Source of the DNA: JAVBLG01 sp031553655
Lineage (GTDB): Bacteria > Desulfobacterota > Desulfovibrionia > Desulfovibrionales > Desulfovibrionaceae
Length of the DNA stretch: 38,280 nt
Assembly (NCBI GenBank): GCA_031553655.1
Contig: JAVBLG010000039.1
Coordinates: forward strand, 1 to 38,280
Reading direction: 5' to 3'
The notes beneath the pieces are model-generated. The model was given only the letters and a program-made list of their open reading frames with translations. It was not told where the DNA came from and made no database searches. A program made the position numbers and the translations under genes. Of the stretch, positions 7,562 to 15,568 are shown piece after piece; the stretch's first letter is position 1, and the number at the start of each line of letters is the position of its first letter.

Positions 7562-8980
7562 ATGTCAGAAAATCAGAAGCTGGCCTACGAGCCGCAAAAC
7601 GCCTGGAAAACATATGCGGAACCCAAAGACGCCAAGGCCATGAATGATCTGGCCCGGCGCTATATCGATTTTCTCTCCAATTGCAAAACCGAACGCGAAA
7701 CCGTCAATTACGTCGTCGAGCGGCTGAAAGAAGCCGGCTATGCCCAAGGCCTGGGTGCGGAGCGCGGTTTCAAATCCATGCGGGGCAAGGCGCTTTTTGC
7801 TGCCCGTAAGGGTAAATCTCCTCTTTCCGAAGGCTTCAACGTCCTGTCGGCCCATGTGGATTCTCCGCGCCTGGATTTCAAGCAGCGCCCGCTTTTCGAA
7901 CAGGCCCAGGTAGCCCAGGCCCGCACCCACTATTACGGCGGCATCCGCAAATATCAATGGCTGGCCCGTCCTCTGGCTCTGCACGGCGTGCTGGTAAAGC
8001 AGGACGGCGAAAAAGTGAATGTGGTACTTGGCGAGGAACCTGGCGAACCTGTTTTCAGCATAGCCGATCTTCTGCCTCATCTGGCCGCCAAGCAGCAGAC
8101 CCAAACCATAGCCGACGCCTTTGAAGCCGAAAAACTCAATGTGATTATCGGCCATTCCCCTTCCCCTGAAGAAAAAGAGGCAAAAGGCAGCTCAGGAGAA
8201 AACAAGGAAAACAGTAAGGACGCTGCCAAAGATCCCATAAAAAAGCATGTGCTGGATTTAATTTTCAAAAAATACGGTGTGCGCGAGGAAGATTTCATTT
8301 CCGCCGAAATGCAGGCCGTGCCCGCCGGAGCCGCACGTTTTGTGGGTTTTGACGAAGCGCTCATCGGCGGTTATGGGCATGACGACCGCGTTTGCGTTTT
8401 TGCCGCGCTCGAAGCCTTCCTGAACACAAAGGACGAAAACAGGCCTTCAGTGCTAATTTTATGGGATCGCGAGGAAATAGGTTCCGAAGGAGCCACCGGC
8501 GCAAGCTCCATCTTCTTTGAAGCCTGTGTGGAAGAGCTTATCAAAAAATGGGAACCGCAAGCCTCGCTGTACGATATTATGCTCGCTTCCCGCGCCCTTT
8601 CCTGCGACGTGCAAGCCGCGCTCGACCCAGATTGGCAGGAGCTGCACGAAAAACAGAACGCCGCCCTGCTCGGCCACGGCCCCTGTTTTTCCAAATTTAC
8701 CGGCTCGCGGGGCAAGTACGGGGCCAGCGAAGCCGATGCCGAATATGTGGCCTTTTTGCGCGGAGTGCTCAACAAGCGCAACATCCCCTGGCAAATGGCC
8801 GAATGTGGCAAGGTTGACGTGGGCGGCGGCGGAACCGTAGCCCTTTTCCTGGCCGCCTATGGCATGAATGTGGTGGACATGGGTCCGGCCGTGTTGGGCA
8901 TGCACAGCCCCTTCGAATTGATCAGCAAGGTCGATCTGTACGCATCCGTAGCCGCTTTTGAAGCATTTTTGCAGAATTAA
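7562..8980 (+). CDS. apeB: M18-family aspartyl aminopeptidase
   Basis: 472 aa from the ATG at 7562, close to the family length. M18 enzymes are cytosolic di-zinc exopeptidases preferring acidic N-terminal residues. Zinc ligands and catalytic residues are visible: H98 and D100 in LSAHVDSPRLD, a central GHDDRV, the catalytic glutamate pair in DREEIGS, SCDV, and the late MHSPFE histidine. A lysine- and glutamate-rich insert lies around residues 200-222. Upstream in-frame codons back to 7253 are open but match nothing in the family and were excluded; the GGAAAAAG before 7562 is a weak ribosome site. It is transcribed alone, and an R1 repeat follows within 10 nt of the stop. Confidence 0.9.
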   Translation: MSENQKLAYEPQNAWKTYAEPKDAKAMNDLARRYIDFLSNCKTERETVNYVVERLKEAGYAQGLGAERGFKSMRGKALFAARKGKSPLSEGFNVLSAHVDSPRLDFKQRPLFEQAQVAQARTHYYGGIRKYQWLARPLALHGVLVKQDGEKVNVVLGEEPGEPVFSIADLLPHLAAKQQTQTIADAFEAEKLNVIIGHSPSPEEKEAKGSSGENKENSKDAAKDPIKKHVLDLIFKKYGVREEDFISAEMQAVPAGAARFVGFDEALIGGYGHDDRVCVFAALEAFLNTKDENRPSVLILWDREEIGSEGATGASSIFFEACVEELIKKWEPQASLYDIMLASRALSCDVQAALDPDWQELHEKQNAALLGHGPCFSKFTGSRGKYGASEADAEYVAFLRGVLNKRNIPWQMAECGKVDVGGGGTVALFLAAYGMNVVDMGPAVLGMHSPFELISKVDLYASVAAFEAFLQN

Positions 8981-8989
8981 ATTATAATC

Positions 8990-9115
8990 GGGGGAAGGGG
9001 GGAAAGGAACTTTTGGAAAAGCCAGTTCGTATCAAGCGAAGCGAGATCGAACATGTCTATAAAATCCCCCCCTTCCCCCGTACCCCCATCCCCCCTTTCC
9101 TCAAAACTTTTTATT
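8990..9115 (+). repeat. R1 repeat, long form with internal loop module, after the M18 gene
   Basis: The G-rich arm at 8990-9020 is followed by an internal module (about 9021-9063: CCAGTTCGT, GCGAAGC, GAAC, GTCTATAAA), the C-rich arm, CCCCCATCCCCCC, TTTCCTCAAAAC and a T-rich end. The module recurs in the copy at 36916-37031 and is missing from the other copies. The sense relative to the preceding gene is the same as elsewhere. Confidence 0.8.
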
Positions 9116-9166
9116 TTGGCATTATCGGGAATTTTATTTATTATTTTGTACCTTGATAAGAGGTTA

Positions 9167-9199
9167 GAGCATTTTTTGAGTGGAATGAATAAAAAGCTC
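9167..9199 (+). repeat. R3 hairpin, copy A
   Basis: GAGCATTTTTT and AAAAAGCTC pair around a loop with GAGTGGAATGAA. It has the same length (33 nt) and design as the copy at 20107-20139, and like it lies about 50 nt beyond the end of an R1 repeat. It may be read as part of the M18 gene's 3' region. Confidence 0.55.
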
Positions 9200-9246
9200 A
9201 AAAGGCGGAGGAATCTTACGATCCCCCCGCCCTTTTCTTTTTTGTA
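9200..9246. terminator. Bidirectional terminator between the M18 and DASS-transporter genes
   Basis: GGCGGAGGAATC (9204-9215) pairs with GATCCCCCCGCC (9220-9231) around a 4-nt loop. It has two A-C mismatches on the plus strand, which become G-U pairs on the minus strand. T-runs flank it on both sides (CTTTTCTTTTTT to the right; TTTT-GAGC-TTTTT on the minus strand). It serves convergent genes and is stronger for the minus-strand transporter. Confidence 0.75.
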
Positions 9247-9260
9247 ATCAAAATCGTGAG

Positions 9261-10832
9261 TTACCAGAGCTTGCTGTTAAAGCCCATTAGCGGCATTACG
9301 TATTGCGTCCACAGAACCAGCATGCCCACACAGGCCAGAAGCTGCACAATGCCGTACTTGAAAGATTCCCAGCTCGAATATTGATTGGTCAGATAACTGA
9401 TGTTGGCCGGCTTGGAGTTGAAATACAGCACGTAAACCTGGTTGATCAGGAAGGCCATGGGCAGACAGAAACCAATTACGTCCCAGCCGAATTTCTTGGC
9501 CACGGAAATCATTATGGGGAACAGAACTATGGTTCGGGCCGTTTTGCTTTCGCTGATTAAGGTGGTTAATGCAAAAACCAGAGCCAGAATGGTGAATACG
9601 GCCACCTTGGGCAGTTCGGCGGCATTCCAGGTGTCGAGCATGGAATGGAGCCACAGGCCGACGATGTCCGTCTTGTCCATAAGTCCGCCCAGAACATAAG
9701 CGCCCCAGCTGAACATGAGCATGTGCCAGGGAATGTCGGCGTCGTTCCACTTGATCACCCCAAGGCGCGGCAGCTTGCACACCGAGGGCATCAGTACGCA
9801 TATGGCCCCGGTCATGGCAATAATTTCGGCGCGTATGCCGTGATGGCGGTCAGTGGCCCAGAACAGCAGCACAAGAATGAATACGATGCCGGCCCTGATT
9901 TCGGCTTGGCTTATGGTTCCCAGCTTGAACAATTCGTCCTGCAAGCGCTGATGCCCGCCTTCCAGTTTGGGGGTGGCCTCTTCCTTGCTTATGGGCAAAA
10001 TCCAGCGCATGCCGGTGTACCAGGCAAAAACGCACTGAATTACGCACAAAGGCAGAAGGGCCATGAGCCAGTCGCCGTAATAAACTTTGTAGCCGGCGGT
10101 TTCCAGAAGATTGGCGGCCAGCAGGTTGGCGGCCGAGCCGGTAATGAAGGCCGAAGCTGAAACATTGTTGGCCAGAAGGTTCTGCAACACCATGTTGCGG
10201 CCCACATTGTTCCTGTTTTCGCCGCCGGTGGCCCCGTACATGGCCGAAATAACCATAAACAACGGCAACAACAGCGCCGTTTTGGCCGAAGTGGCGCTGA
10301 TGAAAGCCCCCAGTACCATGTTCAGGGTAATAAAACAGACCAGCATCAACCCTATACTGTCGCCCATGCGCAACACCATATAAAGGCATATGCGCTTTGC
10401 CAGGCCGGTCACCACCAGGGCGCTGGCCATAATAAAGCTGGCTATGTTCAAAATCATCACCGGCTCGCCGAGCATGGCGAAGGCGGGGCGCATTTTCATA
10501 ACCCCGGTCAGTACGGCGGCGACAATAATCATGAACGAAGTAAGATAGTTGGGAATTGATTCAGCCAGCCACAAAATCAGCGAGGCCACAAAAATGGCCA
10601 GCGCGGAATAGCAATGCGCCACAGGCACTTTTTTCTGGGTTTCAAAAACCTCAATGGGCCCGCACCATTTAAAATAAAAAAATAAGAAGAAAAATATGGC
10701 CAGGGGCACACCGATGAACTTAACCCGGTCCATCCATACGCCACCCTTCATTTCCGGCAACTTTTCCAGCGAATAGTTGCGCATATCCAGCGGATCAAAG
10801 CTCTTGTCCAGTGTTTTTACCGCCTGAGACAT
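9261..10832 (-). CDS. DASS/SLC13-family anion:sodium symporter
   Basis: 523 aa with a cytoplasmic N-tail of about 35 residues and roughly a dozen membrane segments, typical of the divalent anion:Na+ symporter family that imports dicarboxylates, sulfate or related anions. The two hairpin-tip motifs that bind substrate and sodium (SNT-like) are unusual: ISATSAKTALLLP at about 178-190, and ISESKTARTIVLFP in the second half. The positively and negatively charged substitutions make the substrate unpredictable. The ATG at 10832 follows GGGGG. The CYTH-like gene lies 64 bp upstream on the same strand, with a terminator hairpin between them, so expression may depend on read-through. Confidence 0.8.
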   Translation of the reverse strand: MSQAVKTLDKSFDPLDMRNYSLEKLPEMKGGVWMDRVKFIGVPLAIFFFLFFYFKWCGPIEVFETQKKVPVAHCYSALAIFVASLILWLAESIPNYLTSFMIIVAAVLTGVMKMRPAFAMLGEPVMILNIASFIMASALVVTGLAKRICLYMVLRMGDSIGLMLVCFITLNMVLGAFISATSAKTALLLPLFMVISAMYGATGGENRNNVGRNMVLQNLLANNVSASAFITGSAANLLAANLLETAGYKVYYGDWLMALLPLCVIQCVFAWYTGMRWILPISKEEATPKLEGGHQRLQDELFKLGTISQAEIRAGIVFILVLLFWATDRHHGIRAEIIAMTGAICVLMPSVCKLPRLGVIKWNDADIPWHMLMFSWGAYVLGGLMDKTDIVGLWLHSMLDTWNAAELPKVAVFTILALVFALTTLISESKTARTIVLFPIMISVAKKFGWDVIGFCLPMAFLINQVYVLYFNSKPANISYLTNQYSSWESFKYGIVQLLACVGMLVLWTQYVMPLMGFNSKLW

Positions 10833-10845
10833 TGCAATCCCCCTT

Positions 10846-10881
10846 GCAAAAAAGCCCGGCGGACTTGCGGTTCCGCCGGGC
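10846..10881 (-). terminator. Terminator or attenuator directly before the DASS-transporter gene
   Basis: On the minus strand GCCCGGCGGA and TCCGCCGGGC (10854-10881) form a 10-bp GC stem followed at once by TTTTTT. It sits 15 nt after the CYTH-like stop codon and only about 14 nt before the transporter's start. No room remains for a separate promoter, so it probably sets the ratio between the two genes. Confidence 0.8.
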
Positions 10882-10896
10882 GTCGTTAACTGCTAA

Positions 10897-11538
10897 TTAG
10901 CTGATTATGCCGAGCACGCGGCGAGCGGCCTTGAGGTAGTTGGTGTTGGGCATCTGGGAAATCCCCAGAGCTTCCACGGCCTTCTTCATGCCGGCGTAGT
11001 TTTCGCTTTCGCAGCAAGCGGTTTCCACCAGCGCGCCGTTGAACCACACTTGGGCGTATTCGCAAATAATGCCTTCAACCATGAAGCCGTAGCGCATCTT
11101 TTCCACGGTAACCGGGGTCAGATCGGAATGCTTGCGGGCCATTTCAATGAATTCTTCAATGGTGTAGGTGTCTTTGGTAAGGTCCATCTCAACTTTGAGA
11201 TGTTTGAGAATGATGGTCAATTCGTCCTTTTTCACCGGGAACTGAAACTTGCCGCGCGGCTGAATGATTTCATAGCCTTCGGGGGTTTCGCTTTCCTTAA
11301 CCTTGATGTCCAGCAGGCCGTCGCGCACCTTAACGTTAGCGTCGGCGGTGTGCACGGAAATGAAATAGGTTTCGGCGGGCATTTTGCGGGCCTTGTGCAG
11401 CACCGCGCCGCAGGACCACATCTTTTCCTTCACTATATCAATAACGCCGTGCCCGAAAACGCGGAATTCGGCGCGGGGGATGATCTTTGCGGCATCTTCG
11501 GCGGAGGTGGCTACATTCTTTGCAAATACGTCGGCCAT
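10897..11538 (-). CDS. Uncharacterised protein, probable divergent CYTH fold
   Basis: 213 aa, soluble, no signal peptide. I do not recognise a named family. Several features recall the CYTH (CyaB/thiamine-triphosphatase) tunnel fold: VKVRDGLLDIKV at 69-80 resembles the V-x-R-x-R then L-x-I-K strands, and residues 145-195 run K-RYGF, a glutamate-bearing strand, LVETACCESEN and an A-x-x-LGI helix like the fold's second half. The typical N-terminal ExExK is absent; RAEFRVF stands there. The next gene upstream encodes a clear CYTH protein, which supports the idea. The ATG at 11538 has AGGAG 8 nt upstream. A 14-bp palindrome at 11559 lies in its leader, and the transporter follows downstream. Confidence 0.55.
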   Translation of the reverse strand: MADVFAKNVATSAEDAAKIIPRAEFRVFGHGVIDIVKEKMWSCGAVLHKARKMPAETYFISVHTADANVKVRDGLLDIKVKESETPEGYEIIQPRGKFQFPVKKDELTIILKHLKVEMDLTKDTYTIEEFIEMARKHSDLTPVTVEKMRYGFMVEGIICEYAQVWFNGALVETACCESENYAGMKKAVEALGISQMPNTNYLKAARRVLGIIS

Positions 11539-11558
11539 GGTGTTTCTCCTATATTTTT

Positions 11559-11572
11559 TAACAAATTGTTAT
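11559..11572. promoter_or_regulatory. Palindromic operator candidate upstream of the CYTH-like gene
   Basis: TAACAAATTGTTAT contains the perfect palindrome TAACAA-A-TTGTTA. The identical 14-mer occurs at 15381-15394 between lysR and otnK. Here it lies about 20 bp before the start codon, just downstream of an AT-rich TATAAA-like box read on the minus strand, where a repressor could act. Confidence 0.4.
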
Positions 11573-11619
11573 TATTTTATACGATTACAATAGTATTCAG
11601 AATTCATTAGCCCGAGTCG

Positions 11620-11661
11620 GCAAGCTCCGGGCAAGCTACTTTGCGGCAGCCCGGAGCTTGC
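11620..11661. other. Perfect 13-bp inverted repeat
   Basis: GCAAGCTCCGGGC (11620-11632) and GCCCGGAGCTTGC (11649-11661) pair perfectly around a 16-nt loop. On the plus strand a second small hairpin (CTTGCA/TGCAAG, 11656-11677) and TTTTTT follow, which would terminate a plus-strand transcript. No plus-strand gene precedes it, so it may belong to a small RNA or act as a processing site between the two CYTH-type genes. Confidence 0.45.
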
Positions 11662-11699
11662 AAACCTTACCTGCAAGTTTTTTATGCTTTGAAGCTTGT

Positions 11700-11822
11700 T
11701 GGCCTGCGCCGCCTTTCACTGGCGGCTCGGCATCGGATTCTGTACGGCGGTCGCTATGCTCCCGCCTACGTTACGGATGCTGCGCATCCGGGCTGCCCTA
11801 CCAACGCACGGGCAGCCGTGGC
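11700..11822 (-). repeat. R2 four-stem element, copy 1, after the CYTH gene
   Basis: Read on the minus strand it shows four stem-loops in order. H1 is GGCTGCCC/GGGCAGCC with an 11-nt loop, GTGCGTTGGTA. H2 is CGGATGC/GCATCCG. H3 is GGCGG/CCGCC around GAGCATAGCGA. H4 is GCCGCC/GGCGGC around AGTGAAA. The copies at 20140 and 37075 keep the same order and loops while stem bases differ in a compensated way. It lies about 20 nt after the CYTH stop. Confidence 0.75.
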
Positions 11823-11843
11823 AAGCGCCGACTTCGTCAACGA

Positions 11844-12308
11844 TTACCACTTGGTAAAGGGGTGCTTGATCAGGTTGGAGTTAAAATAGCGCGGATCGCC
11901 GGTAACTTCCTCACCAATCCAGTCGGGCTTGTCAAATTTCTGATCTTCGCTCTGTAGTTCGATTTCGGCCACGATAAGGCCGTTGTTTTCGCCAAAAAAT
12001 TCGTCGATTTCCCAGGTGAATTCGCCCTGCTTGATCTTGTAGCGCTTCTTTTCGATCAGCGGCTTCTCGGCAAGGTTGTCCAACAGGAAATTGCAATCGG
12101 CAAAGGGAATTTCATATTCGTATTCGGCGCGGGTGGCCCCGACGGTAATGCCCTTAATGGTCAGAAAAGCCTTTTCGCCAACAGTTCTCACACGCACGGT
12201 GCGTTCCTTGGCGCTGTTGAGATAGCCCTGGCGGTACATGGTGCCGGTGGTCATGGCGCGCCAGGCGTCGCCCTTGATCAGAAACTTGCGTTCAATCTCT
12301 TTTCCCAT
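11844..12308 (-). CDS. CYTH-domain protein (class IV adenylate cyclase/triphosphatase fold)
   Basis: 154 aa, the compact single-domain size. The N-terminal metal-binding signature ExExK is seen as E4-I-E6-R-K8, followed by the RQGYL strand, TVRVRTVGEKAFLTIKG (the basic phosphate-binding strands), YEYEIPFADC, IEKKRYKI, EIDEFFGENNGLIVAEIEL and a C-terminal GDPRYFNSNL. This wording matches the short bacterial CYTH group with inorganic triphosphatase activity; cyclase activity is not implied. The ATG at 12308 has GGGG about 10 nt upstream. It is transcribed toward the CYTH-like gene, with an R2 element and an inverted repeat between them. Confidence 0.88.
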   Translation of the reverse strand: MGKEIERKFLIKGDAWRAMTTGTMYRQGYLNSAKERTVRVRTVGEKAFLTIKGITVGATRAEYEYEIPFADCNFLLDNLAEKPLIEKKRYKIKQGEFTWEIDEFFGENNGLIVAEIELQSEDQKFDKPDWIGEEVTGDPRYFNSNLIKHPFTKW

Positions 12309-12643
12309 TTTGTTTTACCCCTTTTTGTATTTTCGTTGATTTTCACATCAACGGCTCTCTAAAAGTTTTTGTACTGCGAATTACAAACGATAGTACACAA
12401 AACAAAATCACGCGCAAATCATTCTTGTTTTTTGGTTGAATAAGCAGGGCTTATCATTCAGACCGCGTCAAAATCGCAGTCGACCACCTTCCATTATAAA
12501 AGCTTATCCCAAAAATTAAGGATCATTATTTCATCTTTCTTCCGTCTTTTTATAATGTCAAAATAAGTGTTGGAGGATTGGCCGGGGTCACCGCATGAAC
12601 GCCGGCGACTTATGTTTGAAAAAAGTTCAGGAGGAAGGAAGGG
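12309..12643. other. Intergenic region upstream of the CYTH and porin genes
   Basis: 335 bp between divergent starts, AT-rich, with no gene. A small hairpin CGTTGAT/ATCAACG sits at about 12334-12353 in the CYTH leader. TATAAT at 12551-12556 is a plausible -10 for the porin gene, but no good -35 is seen 17 bp upstream. AGGAGG precedes the porin start. Confidence 0.5.
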
Positions 12644-14320
12644 ATGAAAAAAGCAGCATTGCTACTGCTTACTCTGGCTTTGGCCTTTACAGCCGCCCAC
12701 GAGGCCAAAGCTATAGAATTCAAGGCCAAAGGACAGTTTATCATGAATTTTGACTATGGCCAGGCGGGCAAACTATCAAGTAAGGCGCGCCCCACTCAAA
12801 AAAACCCTGACCAAAAATCAATAACTGGATTTGGTGGAGGGGCGGCCAATACCGCTGATGAATTCGGCACCAACCAGCGTGTGCGCCTGCAACTTACGGC
12901 CATAGCTTCGGAAGCGCTGTCCGGCACGGTGTGGTTTGAAATCGGTGACCAGCAGTGGGGCAACGCCGCCGACCGGCCCGGGGGCAAAAAGAGCTACGGC
13001 GGCGCGCTTGGTTCCGACGGCAATGCCATTGAGCTCAAAAACGCTTATATCGACTGGACCGTGCCCAATACCGACCTCAAACTGCGCATGGGCATTCAGG
13101 AACTCAACTTCCCCAACTTTGTGGCGAGGGCCTCAAACATCTTTCAGGATGACGTGGCCGGCATAACCGCCTCGTACAAGATCAACGACAATTTCACCAC
13201 CACGGCCATGTGGCTGCGCCCCTACAACGACAACTATAAGGGCTATACCGCCGGGCCTCAGGTTACGGGCAACTACATGGACAACATGGACATGTTCGCC
13301 CTGCTGGCGCCCATGACCTTTGACGGCCTCAAAATTACCCCCTGGGCCATGTACAGCGCTATCGGTCCCAATGTTATGAATCCCTACCTCAAGGGGCAGA
13401 ACGGCAATACCTTTTCCGGCGACGGCTCAGCTTCGGCCGTGCCCACCAATACCAGCGGAGCCGGCACTCAATTCAACGACATGGGCAATGGCGCAACCAG
13501 CATTTTTACCGGCCTGCTGCCGTCAGTTTATGCCACCAAAAACGGTAAAACATCGCGCCTTACCGACTACGGCAATGCCTTCTGGGGTTCGGTCACCGGG
13601 CAATACACCGGCTCCGATCCCTTCCTGCTGTCCTGGTTGCTCTCTTACGGCAACGTCAGCTATGACAAAGCCGAATTGAACCGCTCCGGCTGGGAAGCCT
13701 GGCTGCTGGGTGAATACAAGATGGATTGGGGCATTCCCGGCTTGTTCGCCTGGTACAGCTCGGGCGACAACGGCGACATCAAATCCGGCTCGCAGCGTAT
13801 GCCTACCGTGCGTGTAACCACCGGCAACACCTTGTCCAAATTTGCCAGTAACGGCACCGTCATTTCACGTAAAAACGTGGTCACCTCGGTGTGGACGGGC
13901 ACCTGGGGCGCGGGTCTGCGCATCCGGGACATCAAGTTGTTTGACGACATCGAGCTGAAGCACATTTTTCGTGTAACCCACATCCGCGGCAGCAACGACC
14001 CGGTTATGGCCAAATACATTCTTGGCAAAAAGGCGGCCGGCGGCAACTATTACACCACCAGAAACGCCACCGACTTCAATGCCGGTACCGAAGGGGTCTA
14101 TCTGACTACCCGAGATAGCGCCACCGAATTTGGTCTGACCAACGAATGGAAAATTTACCCCAATCTGCGGCTGATCGCCGAAGGCGCTTACATTCTTCTG
14201 GACCTTGACCAGTCCAAGAGCGTGTGGGGTGGCGGCAATACGGCCAACGGAAGCTGGATTGGCGGAATTACAACTCATGACGCCTGGCAGGCCAACCTCA
14301 GCTTGTTCTACGAATTCTAG
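12644..14320 (+). CDS. Outer-membrane homotrimeric-type porin
   Basis: 558 aa with a clear signal peptide (basic MKK, hydrophobic core, cleavage after AKA near residue 23). The mature part alternates polar and aromatic residues in beta-strand fashion, with long glycine-, asparagine- and serine-rich loops. It ends LFYEF, a terminal phenylalanine of the kind recognised by the BAM complex. Composition and the start IEFKAKGQFIMNFDYG fit the abundant Desulfovibrio-type porins, which let small solutes across the outer membrane. AGGAGG lies upstream of the ATG at a slightly long spacing. It is transcribed alone and ends at a perfect bidirectional terminator facing lysR. Substrate selectivity cannot be read from the sequence. 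Confidence 0.88.
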   Translation: MKKAALLLLTLALAFTAAHEAKAIEFKAKGQFIMNFDYGQAGKLSSKARPTQKNPDQKSITGFGGGAANTADEFGTNQRVRLQLTAIASEALSGTVWFEIGDQQWGNAADRPGGKKSYGGALGSDGNAIELKNAYIDWTVPNTDLKLRMGIQELNFPNFVARASNIFQDDVAGITASYKINDNFTTTAMWLRPYNDNYKGYTAGPQVTGNYMDNMDMFALLAPMTFDGLKITPWAMYSAIGPNVMNPYLKGQNGNTFSGDGSASAVPTNTSGAGTQFNDMGNGATSIFTGLLPSVYATKNGKTSRLTDYGNAFWGSVTGQYTGSDPFLLSWLLSYGNVSYDKAELNRSGWEAWLLGEYKMDWGIPGLFAWYSSGDNGDIKSGSQRMPTVRVTTGNTLSKFASNGTVISRKNVVTSVWTGTWGAGLRIRDIKLFDDIELKHIFRVTHIRGSNDPVMAKYILGKKAAGGNYYTTRNATDFNAGTEGVYLTTRDSATEFGLTNEWKIYPNLRLIAEGAYILLDLDQSKSVWGGGNTANGSWIGGITTHDAWQANLSLFYEF

Positions 14321-14350
14321 AATTTCGATAAACCTTCCTTCACAACCCCC

Positions 14351-14395
14351 AAAACAGAGGGGCGGGAGAGAGAAACTCTCCCGCCCCTCTGTTTT
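14351..14395. terminator. Perfect 20-bp bidirectional terminator between porin and lysR
   Basis: AAAACAGAGGGGCGGGAGAG (14351-14370) pairs perfectly with 14376-14395 across a 5-nt AGAAA loop. The stem ends in A-T pairs, so each strand reads a GC hairpin followed by TTTT. It serves the convergent porin and lysR genes. Confidence 0.92.
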
Positions 14396-14409
14396 CTGGG
14401 AACAACTCA

Positions 14410-15327
14410 TTAATCAAGCAGCTCATCGGGCATGGGCAATCCATGCTCAAAAAGCAGCGATAAAAAGCTTTTGGCCACTCTACTGAGTTTCTGTTCAGGC
14501 ATGTATATGAGAAAATAGTTCACATCCACGTCAAAATCCTTAAGGTAAATGCGCACCATCTGGCCAGACTCAAGTTCGTCGCTCACCACATGGCTCGGCA
14601 GCGCGGTAACGCCCAAATTATTGATCACCAGCTGTTTGGTAACCATCATGCTGTCCACGGTAATCAGCGAAGGGGCCACATTGTTGCTGGTATTTTTTTT
14701 AAACCAGTCTGTAAGCTTGTTGGTCATGCGCGTGCCCTGCTCGCGCATGATAAAGCGTTCGCCCATAATTTCGTCGGCGTTTAGCGGCATTCTGGCTCTG
14801 GATATGGACGCGCGCTTTCCGGCCACAAGCACCAGCGGCTCCATGTGCAGAAAATGCTGTTTGATTCCGGGATAGGCCGATGACGAGCCGCAAAAACCAA
14901 GCTCCACCTTACGCTGATATACCATTTCCGAAATTATATGTGAATTGTCGATGCTGAAATCAAACTGGATATTAGGGTGTCTATCAAAAAAAGAAGCCAG
15001 ATATTTCGGTAGAAAGTAAGATCCCATAACCGTGGTGGCGCCGATTTTGAGGTGCCCCAGATTCAATTCGTTAAGACTGTTGAATTCATGCTGCATGTCG
15101 TCGATCATGGAAAAAATCTTGCGTGTATAACCGTAAAGAATTTCCCCTTCCGAGGTAAGCGCCACGCGCCTCCGGGAACGATCGAACAGAACCACGCCCA
15201 AATTGTGTTCCAGATTCTGAATCTGCATGCTTACAGCCGGCTGGGTCAAAAACAAATCACGCGCCGCCTGTGTAAAATTTCCCACTCTGGCCACACAGTG
15301 AAAAGTCTTGAGATGCTCAATGTTCAT
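14410..15327 (-). CDS. LysR-family transcriptional regulator
   Basis: 305 aa, the standard LysR length. The N-terminal winged HTH is clear: MNIEHLKTFHCVARVGNFTQAARDL, then LTQPAVSMQIQNLEHNLG and LFDRSRRRVALTSEGEIL. Residues about 90-300 form the periplasmic-binding-like effector domain. It is divergent from the sugar-acid operon beginning with otnK, the usual arrangement for a LysR activator controlling its neighbour in response to the substrate or an intermediate. The shared 241-bp region carries a 14-bp palindrome and a pair of TTGACAAG repeats. The ATG at 15327 has AGGATG upstream. The effector is not deducible. Confidence 0.9.
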   Translation of the reverse strand: MNIEHLKTFHCVARVGNFTQAARDLFLTQPAVSMQIQNLEHNLGVVLFDRSRRRVALTSEGEILYGYTRKIFSMIDDMQHEFNSLNELNLGHLKIGATTVMGSYFLPKYLASFFDRHPNIQFDFSIDNSHIISEMVYQRKVELGFCGSSSAYPGIKQHFLHMEPLVLVAGKRASISRARMPLNADEIMGERFIMREQGTRMTNKLTDWFKKNTSNNVAPSLITVDSMMVTKQLVINNLGVTALPSHVVSDELESGQMVRIYLKDFDVDVNYFLIYMPEQKLSRVAKSFLSLLFEHGLPMPDELLD

Positions 15328-15380
15328 AAGACCATCCTTAGCTTACGCGTATTGTACAGCAAAAAAAACTCAGGCCACAA

Positions 15381-15394
15381 TAACAAATTGTTAT
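15381..15394. promoter_or_regulatory. Palindromic operator candidate between lysR and otnK
   Basis: TAACAAATTGTTAT is identical to 11559-11572 and is extended here to ATAACAA-A-TTGTTAT. TATAAT follows at 15398-15403. Its T-n11-A shape fits LysR-type sites. Further right, TTGACAAG occurs twice 22 bp apart (15452 and 15474), which may be a second site or a -35 region. Confidence 0.45.
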
Positions 15395-15568
15395 GTTTAT
15401 AATCAGTCATTATCATTACCACAGACGACATAACGCAACAAATATCAAATATTGACAAGGTAATAGACTAAAATTGACAAGCATTGGCATTTCCAATAGA
15501 CCATTATATTCAAATGTAAAATGTGATGTGTTCCATACCCCAAAACAGTGGTTCAAGGAGGCTATTCC

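Noticed and set aside
12578..12600. Sigma-54 promoter before the porin gene
   Set aside because: TTGGCCGGGGTCACCGC resembles the -24/-12 pattern, but GG and GC are 11 rather than 10 bp apart and the TTGC part is missing.
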